Assembly (NCBI GenBank): GCA_900128585.1
Contig: LT642717.1
Span: 1 to 11,954 of the forward strand
DNA: 11,954 bases
Direction of reading: 5' to 3'
From: Stramenopiles sp. TOSAG23-3
Taxonomy: Eukaryota; Sar
Shown: positions 1 to 6,264 of the stretch, in pieces
How positions within the stretch are numbered: the stretch's first letter is position 1
How the letters are laid out: each line of letters starts with the position of its first letter
Notes under the pieces: generated by a model
Told to the model about the DNA's origin: nothing
Databases searched by the model: none
Seen by the model: the letters and a program-made list of their open reading frames with translations, nothing else
Translations under genes and position numbers: made by a program

Positions 1-1016
1 TCTACTTTTACAAATTCGTAGCCATAATATTTCTTTGCACCTTGTTTCAGTACTTCGAATATCTTTTTTTGTTTTATTCCCTGTATCCATGGGTCGTACA
101 ATTCAAGACGCTTGCCATTTTTAACAACTATCCTACTATGGAAGTGGGAATTGTTCATATCTCCGTATGCAACACCCGCTACCGTGCAATCGCTTTTGAG
201 AAAGTCACCGAATAACCACCCAAACTCTTGTGCCTCTTCTGCATCTACTGCATCGAATCTGAGTAATTCACAAAACAACGTGTTGTAGACGGTGCACAGA
301 TAGTTCTGTATGTCTCCTGCATCACCATTCGTCACGCCTTCTACATTGAACATGTATTTGTAGGCACCAGTTCTTCCGAATCGTACGGGACCATATTGTC
401 CGGGTAGAGTGAGACCTAACTCTTTCACAGCCTTTCGAATGTTCGGTGGAAAGGTCACCGGGCTCGTAAACCCAAGAATTTTAGCACCAGTACGAGAACG
501 CAACCGATTGGTTAGTGGCCCGGTATATCTGCTATTGATCGTGTTTACACACGTTTGAAAGTAGGACAGGTTGATCCGATTCATGAAATTGTCGGTGTAG
601 GACACCGTTCGTTTTTCTTCTGACCTGTATTGTTTCACGACTCTGTAGTACACCTCGTTCCTAAATGGAAATGAGGACCGTGCGTGCCACGCTTTCGGTA
701 ACGCGTAAAAGATTTCTACAACGTTCAGGCCATTGCCTGTAATGTAAAATTTATCTTTAAATTCTACCTGTAACTGGAGGACGCCCGGTACCGGCGTAGG
801 TATGTTTAAGTTGTTATGCAACCATTGCGATGATGTTTCATCTATTTGACCTTGCCAATTGATGTTGTATACGGTGATTTCGTAATATTCTCCATCCTTC
901 TCGAAGCGTAGAATGGGTTCATTGTCCTCGACAGTTTCCTGTTTCTCGTACCCTAGTTTCTTATAGGGTTGCAACAAGTTTAAAAACTCATTCAAGACCG
1001 TTGAGAATTCCGGCAT
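1..1016 (-). CDS. C-terminally truncated protein, possible Ulp1/adenain-like cysteine protease
   Basis: An open frame runs from an ATG at 1016 to the left edge of the window without a stop, giving 338 codons; the C-terminus is missing. The first roughly 285 residues are not recognised. Near the edge there is a His-containing segment (H291 and H293, in NSHFHSR) followed by an ELYDPW segment with D308. The H291-D308 spacing of 17 equals the His-Asp spacing of Ulp1/SENP and the His-Glu spacing of adenain-type (clan CE) proteases, where the Cys nucleophile follows about 50 residues later; here it would lie outside the window. In large DNA viruses this fold is used for virion maturation or deSUMOylation-like cleavage. 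The protease call is inference from spacing alone. A weak TATA-like element (TACTATTAA, first base 1045) lies 29 bases upstream. The gene is certain; the function is tentative. Confidence 0.85.
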   Translation of the reverse strand, partial: MPEFSTVLNEFLNLLQPYKKLGYEKQETVEDNEPILRFEKDGEYYEITVYNINWQGQIDETSSQWLHNNLNIPTPVPGVLQLQVEFKDKFYITGNGLNVVEIFYALPKAWHARSSFPFRNEVYYRVVKQYRSEEKRTVSYTDNFMNRINLSYFQTCVNTINSRYTGPLTNRLRSRTGAKILGFTSPVTFPPNIRKAVKELGLTLPGQYGPVRFGRTGAYKYMFNVEGVTNGDAGDIQNYLCTVYNTLFCELLRFDAVDAEEAQEFGWLFGDFLKSDCTVAGVAYGDMNNSHFHSRIVVKNGKRLELYDPWIQGIKQKKIFEVLKQGAKKYYGYEFVKV

Positions 1017-1057
1017 ATTAAACAAAATTGTACAAATTAATAGTATGATTAAAGTGA

Positions 1058-1480
1058 TTATATTATAATATACGCCGTTCTTGCTTCTTCCACAAACGCT
1101 TGCATGCTGTCAAACTTACTTTTCCCATTGAGATGGTTTTGGCACATTTGCGGGAGATGGTGTTGGTAGTACGCGGAGAAGCGCTGTGGGTCTACTTTGG
1201 CTTCTTGCAAGAGTTTGTTTGCATAGTCTGGCGTCAAGTATAGGCCAAACAGCATGGCGGCGTGCTTTGCAACCCGGGAGTTATTTTGTAGGGCACGCTG
1301 TAGCATTTTGCGTAGTCGGTTGCTTGCCTGTGTGAACTCTGCCAGTGTGAGATCGCGTATTTCGCGTATGATGTTATCCACGCACTGAGTGTTCTTGTCC
1401 ATGAATGCACGATAGATAACATCTGCCTCTTCCCTTTGTTTGTCCAATTGTTGTTTTTCTTCGTAAAAGGAAGTTTGCAT
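1058..1480 (-). CDS. Hypothetical helical protein, 140 aa
   Basis: This 140-residue protein is not recognised. It looks mostly alpha-helical: the first 70 residues are rich in Glu, Lys, Arg, Gln and Leu (YEEKQQLDKQREEAD near the N-terminus), which could form a coiled coil, and the C-terminal half holds a Tyr/His-rich stretch (YYQHHLP). No signal peptide, membrane span or metal-binding pattern is visible. It starts at an ATG divergent from the patatin gene and shares a 39-base promoter region with it; a TATATATTC element begins 27 bases before the ATG. It ends 41 bases before the start of the next minus-strand gene. Open frame, sensible start and promoter support a real gene; function unknown. 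Confidence 0.75.
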   Translation of the reverse strand: MQTSFYEEKQQLDKQREEADVIYRAFMDKNTQCVDNIIREIRDLTLAEFTQASNRLRKMLQRALQNNSRVAKHAAMLFGLYLTPDYANKLLQEAKVDPQRFSAYYQHHLPQMCQNHLNGKSKFDSMQAFVEEARTAYIII

Positions 1481-1487
1481 TTTTACG

Positions 1488-1509
1488 TATAAATAAGAAT
1501 ATATATATG
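1488..1509. promoter_or_regulatory. Bidirectional TATA-type promoter
   Basis: The 39-base gap between two divergent genes holds TATAAATA on the plus strand at 1488-1495, 32 bases before the ATG at 1520, followed directly by AGAATATATATATG. Read on the minus strand, the same stretch gives TATATATTC with its first base at 1507, 27 bases before the ATG at 1480. The same overlapping arrangement recurs at 3858-3875. Confidence 0.6.
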
Positions 1510-1519
1510 ATAAATCACT

Positions 1520-2443
1520 ATGACCTTTAAACGATTATTGGCTTTATCCAGTGGTGGGGACAGAGGTGCGGTTTTGATCGGAATGTTACACGGTATGTAC
1601 CAAACGGTAGGAAAGAAGCGATGTCAATGGACTCAGATCAGCGGTATAAGTGCGGGGTCTATTGTTGGTGCGTTGGTCTCTCAGACGACGCCAGAGACCT
1701 TTGATATTGTAATGGAGAGAGCAAGGGATATGTTCGAACTCGGTGGTTTTCACGTGGTACAACCTCATTCAAGGTGGGGTACCATGATCAATGCTATTGA
1801 CGCCCTGATGTACTATTCTTCGTTGTATTCAAACGAGGCGTTGATAAAATTAATCCATGAACAATTTAGCGAAGACTTAATGATAACGCCATTGACCTGT
1901 GGTGCATACAACAAAGACACTTGTGAGTACGAGACCTTTTCAAAAAATTTACAAGAAGCCATTGTTGCGAGTGCATCTGTTCCTATTGTGTTCCCACCAA
2001 TGGAAATTAACGGTCATTTGTACCAAGATGGTGCGTTGCGACATATAATACCTGTGCGTGAGATTATCGAATTTTTAAAAAGCAACCGTGTGTGTGAAGT
2101 GGACGTTATGGTATGTTATCCGATATCGAACCGTCACAAGTTTTTTGCTGCAAATACACCCACCGGCTACTTGCCATTGTTGGAAGAGTTCTTTCGAACA
2201 ATAACGGACCAGATGTTGAGTACGATGTTGAACGATTTGCAGCTGCTTGCAGACTACTTGGAAGTGGACGTGAACGAATTGTGGCGAGACCCATGCAATA
2301 CGGTGAAGAAGAACGGCCAAACCATTAACATCTATTCCCCTAAAAATGCCAAATTCACAACTTTCACGGACATACAGAAAGAAGAGATGGAGGAAATGTA
2401 CAACGATGGCAAGAGCGCCATACAAGAGTATTTAAAGCAGTAA
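1520..2443 (+). CDS. Patatin-like phospholipase
   Basis: Patatin-family lipid acyl hydrolases cleave fatty acyl chains from phospholipids with a Ser-Asp dyad. All hallmarks are present in 307 residues: the oxyanion-hole glycine motif GGDRGA at 12-17 (with SSGG before it), the nucleophile elbow GISAG at 42-46 with Ser44, the helix ASASVPIVFPP at 151-161, and the DGA motif at 170-172 with Asp170. The N-terminus starts directly at the first strand of the domain, with no signal peptide, so the protein probably acts inside the cell or virion. The C-terminal 100 residues are less typical and end in an acidic, helical tail. Giant viruses often carry patatin-like genes; a role in membrane remodelling or escape from vesicles is inference. 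Domain call is firm, substrate unknown. Confidence 0.93.
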   Translation: MTFKRLLALSSGGDRGAVLIGMLHGMYQTVGKKRCQWTQISGISAGSIVGALVSQTTPETFDIVMERARDMFELGGFHVVQPHSRWGTMINAIDALMYYSSLYSNEALIKLIHEQFSEDLMITPLTCGAYNKDTCEYETFSKNLQEAIVASASVPIVFPPMEINGHLYQDGALRHIIPVREIIEFLKSNRVCEVDVMVCYPISNRHKFFAANTPTGYLPLLEEFFRTITDQMLSTMLNDLQLLADYLEVDVNELWRDPCNTVKKNGQTINIYSPKNAKFTTFTDIQKEEMEEMYNDGKSAIQEYLKQ

Positions 2444-2458
2444 TATATTATATATCAA

Positions 2459-2755
2459 ATGCAATGCCTATCGAAGAAACCAGTATCTACAATGTCCATC
2501 GTATGCGAGTACACGTATGCCGATATTATGGAGGCAGTGTCTACGGGTAAGTTGGACAACAAGTATTTAAGAGGGATGGTAAATACCTGTAAGAATAACG
2601 ATAGCGTAATGTTTTTAATTTATAAAGCGTACGCTCGTAGTGTGTTGTTGATGTTTAAGAATAGTTGCGTGGAGATAGACGGGTCTAAACTGCCTAATTA
2701 TTTGAACGATTATTGCAAAGAAAATACTATATATGTATTTACGTATGTAACTTAA
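2459..2755 (+). CDS. Hypothetical protein, 98 aa
   Basis: This small gene follows the patatin gene by 15 bases. It encodes 98 residues with five scattered cysteines (C3, C15, C44, C69, C86) and a mid-protein helix (SVMFLIYKAYARSVLLMFKN) that is amphipathic rather than a clear membrane span. No family is recognised. A TATTTAAAG element begins at 2429, inside the patatin 3' end and 30 bases before this ATG. A second in-frame ATG at 2492 would give 87 residues and cannot be excluded; 2459 is preferred because of the promoter spacing. It ends two bases before the ATG of the next gene, so the two could be read in tandem. Confidence 0.7.
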   Translation: MQCLSKKPVSTMSIVCEYTYADIMEAVSTGKLDNKYLRGMVNTCKNNDSVMFLIYKAYARSVLLMFKNSCVEIDGSKLPNYLNDYCKENTIYVFTYVT

Positions 2756-2757
2756 AG

Positions 2758-3258
2758 ATGGCATTTATGTACTACCCTGTTGCAGTTGCAGGTACCTACT
2801 TCATAGGTCGTAATATTCTGTACCGCGGAACCACCTATGCCATTGATTACATGCTTAATTCAAACGCGGACCCAGACATCAAAGAAACGCACACTGTACA
2901 TACCATTGAGTCTATGCTGAGTCAATACATTATTAAACGGTCGCACCCAGCGTACGAAAGTCGAAGATCGCTTAAACTGGCGCTCGACGATTTGAAGGAT
3001 GCTGTGGACCGTGCTCGTTTAAAGCTTAGTGTGCATGAGAGCGGATGGTTGACTCGCTTTCGCACCTTTGATGCCAGAGCAGACAACTGTATCATTGAAC
3101 ACAAAGCAAAGGAGCTTATGAATCGACTCGATATATTCACAAAACTTATCCAATTACCAAGCAAACCCATGTTAACTGTTGTAGACGATAAGCAATATCA
3201 ACATGATAATACATATCATAGCTATACAGAACAACCCGACAGCATTGCAGATGAGTAA
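2758..3258 (+). CDS. Hypothetical protein with N-terminal hydrophobic segment, 166 aa
   Basis: The reading frame is open further upstream, but only from a TTG; the ATG at 2758 is preferred because a TATATATG element begins 30 bases before it (2728). The protein starts with a short hydrophobic stretch (residues about 3-22, MYYPVAVAGTYFIG) that could be a membrane anchor or uncleaved signal. A charged helical body (residues 50-140, several Arg/Lys/Asp-rich helices) and a polar tail follow. No family is recognised; a small membrane-anchored virion or endoplasmic reticulum protein is possible. Its last 29 codons and stop overlap, in antisense and in the same codon register, a minus-strand ORF at 3172-3348. 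Confidence 0.75.
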   Translation: MAFMYYPVAVAGTYFIGRNILYRGTTYAIDYMLNSNADPDIKETHTVHTIESMLSQYIIKRSHPAYESRRSLKLALDDLKDAVDRARLKLSVHESGWLTRFRTFDARADNCIIEHKAKELMNRLDIFTKLIQLPSKPMLTVVDDKQYQHDNTYHSYTEQPDSIADE

Positions 3259-3348
3259 AATATCGTGCCAATTGAAGGATTCCTTTTCGGGGACACGAAC
3301 AATGTTGAGGTCTTGCCGTGGATTATTTCTTTCTGGGTAGTCCTCCAT
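3172..3348 (-). CDS. Putative small single-span membrane protein, 58 aa
   Basis: Read by eye on the minus strand: ATG at 3346-3348, stop TAA at 3172-3174, 58 residues. The first 29 residues are charged and polar (start MEDYPERNNPRQD), followed by an unbroken hydrophobic stretch from about residue 30 to 55 (ILLICNAVGLFCIAMI at its beginning) and a two- to three-residue polar end. This is the layout of a C-terminally anchored small membrane protein. A strong promoter-like element, TATAAATAGAATATAT, lies at 3359-3374 on the minus strand, its first base 26 bases before the ATG. Caution: the hydrophobic part lies antisense to the polar tail of the 2758-3258 gene in the same codon register, where polar NAN codons automatically read as hydrophobic NTN codons, so that part could be a shadow. 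Confidence 0.5.
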   Translation of the reverse strand: MEDYPERNNPRQDLNIVRVPEKESFNWHDILLICNAVGLFCIAMICIIMLILLIVYNS

Positions 3349-3358
3349 TTACGGAATG

Positions 3359-3374
3359 ATATATTCTATTTATA
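3359..3374 (-). promoter_or_regulatory. TATA-type promoter of the 58-aa ORF
   Basis: The minus strand reads TATAAATAGAATATAT, nearly identical to the elements before the patatin gene (1488) and the 37-aa ORF (3858). Its first base is 26 bases from the ATG at 3348. There is no plus-strand gene start here, so it supports a real minus-strand transcript. Confidence 0.5.
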
Positions 3375-3387
3375 CAATGTCTTTGTT

Positions 3388-3846
3388 CTATTTTTGATGC
3401 CAGTACATAGCCATGAGCACCGCGTCTGCAATGTCGTCTTTTTTCTTGTGCTTTAAAAATCGTTCCAATTGTACGGTCGTGAAAAACTTTGGGACCAACT
3501 GAATACTGGCCTTTTTGTTCTTTTTGTAATCGGACATTGAAATTTTGAAATGTTTTTTCACGCGTATGGGTGCCAGCATGTACGATTTTTCCCAAAAGAA
3601 ACAACGCAACGCACAAGCAATCAGTTTCATACGAGACTGCATCTGACGCTCAATCAATACAACGTCGCAATTGTCGAAAATGCTGGTATTATCGACGAGT
3701 GTGCGTGCGATGTACGCGTAATCTTTGCGTTTGTTTTTCGGTACCATATCCCAAATGCAGATGGAATCAAACTCCACCAACTCGCCATTGTCCACGATAG
3801 CATATCCCATGTTCCTCAGGCCCGGGTCACAACTAACGATTCGCAT
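3388..3846 (-). CDS. Poxvirus A22-type Holliday junction resolvase
   Basis: RuvC-fold endonucleases of the poxvirus A22 family cut four-way DNA junctions, resolving concatemers or recombination intermediates before packaging. The 152-residue length fits the family. Visible acidic active-site residues are Asp7 in the first strand (RIVSCDPGLRNMGYA), Glu66 in VLIERQ, and Asp138/Asp141 in the C-terminal helix motif KKDDIADAV. Basic residues (KVKKHFKI-type segments around 95-115) fit DNA binding. The gene starts at an ATG divergent from the 37-aa ORF; a TATATATTC element begins at 3875, 29 bases upstream. This gene type is widespread in nucleocytoplasmic large DNA viruses and supports that assignment. 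Confidence 0.9.
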   Translation of the reverse strand: MRIVSCDPGLRNMGYAIVDNGELVEFDSICIWDMVPKNKRKDYAYIARTLVDNTSIFDNCDVVLIERQMQSRMKLIACALRCFFWEKSYMLAPIRVKKHFKISMSDYKKNKKASIQLVPKFFTTVQLERFLKHKKKDDIADAVLMAMYWHQK

Positions 3847-3857
3847 TATTTACGATA

Positions 3858-3875
3858 TATAAAGTAGAATATATA
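3858..3875. promoter_or_regulatory. Bidirectional TATA-type promoter
   Basis: The plus strand reads TATAAAGTAGAATATATA at 3858-3875, 25 bases before the ATG at 3883. The minus strand reads TATATATTC from 3875, 29 bases before the resolvase ATG at 3846. The two elements overlap fully within a 36-base gap, as at 1488-1509. Confidence 0.55.
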
Positions 3876-3882
3876 CCCTGTA

Positions 3883-3996
3883 ATGGATTCTCCCGTCTTT
3901 CGAATTGATAGCGATGATTTTGAACCCGAACCAGAGCCAAAAGATGTGTATGAAAACAAAATCGATGATGTCAATATTGCCATTGGCATTTCGTAA
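3883..3996 (+). CDS. Small acidic protein, 37 aa
   Basis: Found by eye; ATG at 3883, stop TAA at 3994-3996. The peptide is strongly acidic and contains a Pro-Glu run (DFEPEPEPK, residues 12-20) with aromatic residues placed among acids, and a hydrophobic end. The ORF fills the space between the divergent resolvase gene and the convergent P-loop gene, whose stop lies 16 bases further. A TATAAAGTAGAATATATA element sits 25 bases before its ATG, the same spacing as at large genes in the window. No family is recognised. Small size makes this uncertain, but an otherwise gene-dense layout and a dedicated promoter favour a real gene. Confidence 0.5.
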   Translation: MDSPVFRIDSDDFEPEPEPKDVYENKIDDVNIAIGIS

Positions 3997-4012
3997 AAAA
4001 ACATACGTTAAG

Positions 4013-5125
4013 TTACAGTTTTAATTTACAGCTTTTTTCTTTGCATACCTCAAAATTATACTCCTTTTGAAGAATTTTCGGTATCGCTACGTTACTGAAA
4101 ACAAGTGACGTATTGTACTCCCTCCCAGTTTTCTTTCCGCCCGTATTGTGTATGATAAACCATGTATTGGCCTCCTTCGCTATCGTTGTACCATTGCGGT
4201 ATGAAATTCTCCATGCTCTGGAACTGTACTTCTTTCCTTCCGTTTTCTCACGCTTCGTACCACTTTCCGTACATCCAACACATCTGTATTTCTCTTGGAA
4301 GGGACAGGCACCTCCTGTTTTATGCTGCCATATACACACACCAATCCAATCCTTATCTCCTGTTAATTCTATGTACGGTTTGTACTTGCCTTTGCAGTTG
4401 ATAAACGAAGCACACCCGCCCAAGGTCTCAGGAACGTATAAGTTTGGTTTCTTCTGTGTTTTCAGGTATTTGCGTATGGTTTTTTTGACATTGCTGGTGG
4501 GAAATAATTCGTTACTTTTGCTTATGCCAGAAGGTATCAGGTTTTTCAATCCATCTACACCATTTTTTAATGTTATCTCTACAATGTCTTGGTACACCAT
4601 AGAGGCTTCACGGTAAGTTCCCCCATCGATGCTCATAAACGTATCTGGAAATCGGCCGTCCATTTGTCCTAACATCCTAATCAAATTGTTCGCCCAGTAC
4701 GTTTTGCCACTAGCAGATGGACCAAACCCCATGATGAGTCTACCGCCACCGTCAAAGTTAAGAATGGTAAACATGTCTTTGTCCTCTTTCCATATTCCAG
4801 TAATATCCTTCTTTTCTCCTGTAAAATTTAGCTTCAACCGTTTCTTGTTCAACATGGACATGCTAAGGCATCTCAGGATATAAGCCGTAGAGTTTATTTC
4901 TACATCCACGTATTCTTTTGCTACCGTTTTACAACCGTCAAGACATTCGTCCCATTTCCCTTTATTTAATCGTCGAACTTGATCTTGAAACAGATTTTTA
5001 AAAGTCGTTCGAAAAGCGCGGACGGTTCCGGGAAAAGACTTTGCTACAACTGTGCGTGATGGATCTTCGCCATCGAAATCAATATCTAAATAACTTAATC
5101 TATTCGGGGCTGCAAACCCGGCCAT
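4013..5125 (-). CDS. P-loop NTPase, kinase-like, with cysteine-rich C-terminal part
   Basis: A 370-residue protein with a clear Walker A motif GPSASGKT at 135-142, preceded by a strand (RLIMGF). After it come SIDGGTYREASMVYQD at 165-180 and a strand-like PNLYVPETLGG at 227-237. This order (P-loop, then an ID-x-x-T segment, then a strand ending in an acid) resembles the P-loop kinase fold of zeta-toxin and polynucleotide-kinase type proteins, but the match is loose and the substrate unknown. Six cysteines at 238, 244, 264, 274, 282 and 285 (the last in CVGC) could bind zinc. The first 120 residues are not recognised. The gene is convergent with the 37-aa ORF; a TATATAACC element begins at 5153, 28 bases before the ATG. 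An ATPase unrelated to kinases remains possible. Confidence 0.8.
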   Translation of the reverse strand: MAGFAAPNRLSYLDIDFDGEDPSRTVVAKSFPGTVRAFRTTFKNLFQDQVRRLNKGKWDECLDGCKTVAKEYVDVEINSTAYILRCLSMSMLNKKRLKLNFTGEKKDITGIWKEDKDMFTILNFDGGGRLIMGFGPSASGKTYWANNLIRMLGQMDGRFPDTFMSIDGGTYREASMVYQDIVEITLKNGVDGLKNLIPSGISKSNELFPTSNVKKTIRKYLKTQKKPNLYVPETLGGCASFINCKGKYKPYIELTGDKDWIGVCIWQHKTGGACPFQEKYRCVGCTESGTKREKTEGKKYSSRAWRISYRNGTTIAKEANTWFIIHNTGGKKTGREYNTSLVFSNVAIPKILQKEYNFEVCKEKSCKLKL

Positions 5126-5144
5126 TATATATTTAGATATCGTA

Positions 5145-5153
5145 GGTTATATA
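5145..5153 (-). promoter_or_regulatory. TATA-type element before the P-loop gene
   Basis: The minus strand reads TATATAACC from 5153 to 5145, its first base 28 bases before the ATG at 5125. The gap of 39 bases to the TFIIS-like gene upstream holds no other signal that I can see. Confidence 0.4.
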
Positions 5154-5164
5154 CTTGTAGACAT

Positions 5165-5506
5165 TTAAAATTTCCATCTCTTGCCACATTCGGAACAGTA
5201 GCAGAATACCGTGGCAGACTCGTCCGCTGAACGTGTCTGTTTTTCAACACGGTGAATTTTCTTGCTCTTGCATTTTGGACATGTGATATCTCCGTCCACC
5301 ATGACTTCCTCTACCACCTGTTCGATTGGTTCGTATTCTTGAATGGCCTCGTAGAGTCCCATTTTGCTGCACAGTCTTCGAATGACAATCGGGTACTTCT
5401 TCGGGCAATGGTTAAACGCTTGTTCCTCCAGCTCGTACGCCTTCTGTTTTTCAAAATACCCGCAAAGAACTTCTCGTGCAGCATTACGATAATTGTTTAA
5501 AGCCAT
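5165..5506 (-). CDS. TFIIS-like transcription elongation factor
   Basis: TFIIS inserts a zinc ribbon into the RNA polymerase II secondary channel and stimulates transcript cleavage to rescue stalled complexes. This 113-residue protein ends in a textbook ribbon: C76-x2-C79, the hairpin QTRSADE at 90-96 with the catalytic Asp95-Glu96 pair, and C104-x2-C107 followed by GKRWKF at the C-terminus. The first 60 residues look like a reduced form of the helical domain II (FEKQKAYELEEQAFN); the N-terminal LW domain of cellular TFIIS is absent, as in other viral versions. The frame is open to 5557, adding 17 hydrophobic residues, but the ATG at 5506 is preferred: it matches the start of the helical domain and avoids overlap with the divergent TBP gene. 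TATTTATA on the minus strand begins at 5531, 25 bases upstream. Confidence 0.92.
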   Translation of the reverse strand: MALNNYRNAAREVLCGYFEKQKAYELEEQAFNHCPKKYPIVIRRLCSKMGLYEAIQEYEPIEQVVEEVMVDGDITCPKCKSKKIHRVEKQTRSADESATVFCYCSECGKRWKF

Positions 5507-5523
5507 ATCGGTGATTTTTACAA

Positions 5524-5543
5524 TATAAATAGTCAAATTTATA
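5524..5543. promoter_or_regulatory. Shared promoter region of the TFIIS-like and TBP genes
   Basis: TATAAATAG at 5524-5532 lies 27 bases before the TBP ATG on the plus strand. On the minus strand, TATTTATA begins at 5531 (25 bases before the TFIIS ATG) and TATAAATTTGAC begins at 5543. The 44-base gap is almost entirely A and T. Confidence 0.55.
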
Positions 5544-5550
5544 ATATAAA

Positions 5551-6234
5551 ATGCCAAAGAAAAAGAAGAAACAAAACTTAGATTTTCATAAATTGAAACA
5601 GACGAACCAAGGAGTTGTCATTCCAAAATGCCATTTGCAAAATGTAGTGAGTACTTTTAGTCTCGGCTGTACCGGTTTGAATCTCCATCGTATAGCTTTG
5701 GAACATGGCTGTATCGAATTCAATCCTCAGAACTTTGCAGCTGCCACTATACGAACTGCAAAATTACGCACCACGGCGCTTGCATTCGCTAGTGGGAACA
5801 TGGTAGTAACAGGGTCCAAGTCCACCTTGGAGTCTAGACTTGCTGCTCGGAAGTACGTCCGTATTTTCCAAACTATGGGAATTCCGGTGATGTTCAAAGA
5901 TTTCAAAATTCAAAACGTAGTTGCGTCCGCTAATGCCGGCTTTCCCATCAAACTGCAAGACATTGCGAACCAGTACGGTCTGTACTGTTCGTTTACGCCC
6001 GACCTCTTCCCCGGACTGATTTTCCGAAGTATCAATCCTAAGCTGGTGTTCTTAATTTTTAGAAGTGGAAAGTGTATCATTACAGGAGGACGTAACGTCA
6101 ACGATATCAACCGCACGTATGAATCTCTCTACCGGAATATCCTGTTGAATTATCGAGATACCGAGAACACGGAGACATCATCGTCGCACTACAGAAATCA
6201 ATTGCGTAAAGAAAGAATCACCGCTGATTTATGA
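5551..6234 (+). CDS. TBP: TATA-box-binding protein
   Basis: TBP bends promoter DNA to start pre-initiation complex assembly. The 227 residues hold both direct repeats of the saddle domain (about 27-112 and 115-203). All four phenylalanines that wedge into the TATA box are present: F62 and F79 (NFAAATIR, ALAFASGNMVVTG) and F153 and F170 (DLFPGLIFR, FLIFRSGK). The two minor-groove asparagines are at N31 and N122 (in LQNVVS and IQNVVA). SRLAARKYVRI at 95-105 is nearly identical to cellular TBP. The N-terminus is a short Lys-rich tail (PKKKKKQ) that could serve as a nuclear localisation signal; the C-terminal 25 residues are an unrecognised polar extension. The conservation is higher than expected for many viral TBP-like proteins, which suggests it recognises true TATA elements such as those before most genes here. 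Confidence 0.95.
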   Translation: MPKKKKKQNLDFHKLKQTNQGVVIPKCHLQNVVSTFSLGCTGLNLHRIALEHGCIEFNPQNFAAATIRTAKLRTTALAFASGNMVVTGSKSTLESRLAARKYVRIFQTMGIPVMFKDFKIQNVVASANAGFPIKLQDIANQYGLYCSFTPDLFPGLIFRSINPKLVFLIFRSGKCIITGGRNVNDINRTYESLYRNILLNYRDTENTETSSSHYRNQLRKERITADL

Positions 6235-6237
6235 AAG

Positions 6238-6246
6238 TATAAATAC
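6238..6246 (+). promoter_or_regulatory. TATA-type element before the SemiSWEET-like gene
   Basis: TATAAATAC begins 27 bases before the ATG at 6265, in the 30-base gap after the TBP stop codon. Position and sequence match the element before the TBP gene itself. Confidence 0.55.
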
Positions 6247-6264
6247 TATGGTCATAGCATTCAA

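Noticed and set aside
2075-2425. Minus-strand open frame of 116 codons
   Set aside because: Antisense to the 3' part of the patatin gene, no matching motif or promoter.
2713-2757. Longer form of the 166-aa gene from a TTG
   Set aside because: The ATG at 2758 has a TATA-like element at 30 bases; the longer form would overlap the previous gene and need a non-ATG start.
3550-3867. Plus-strand open frame of 105 codons
   Set aside because: Antisense to the Holliday junction resolvase, whose active-site acids are all present.
4113-4616. Plus-strand open frame of 167 codons
   Set aside because: Lies wholly antisense to the P-loop gene, has no promoter-like element at the usual spacing, and its composition is what the opposite strand would give.
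5507-5557. Seventeen-residue hydrophobic extension of the TFIIS-like protein
   Set aside because: It reads through the AT-rich divergent promoter, overlaps the TBP start, and is not part of the family.
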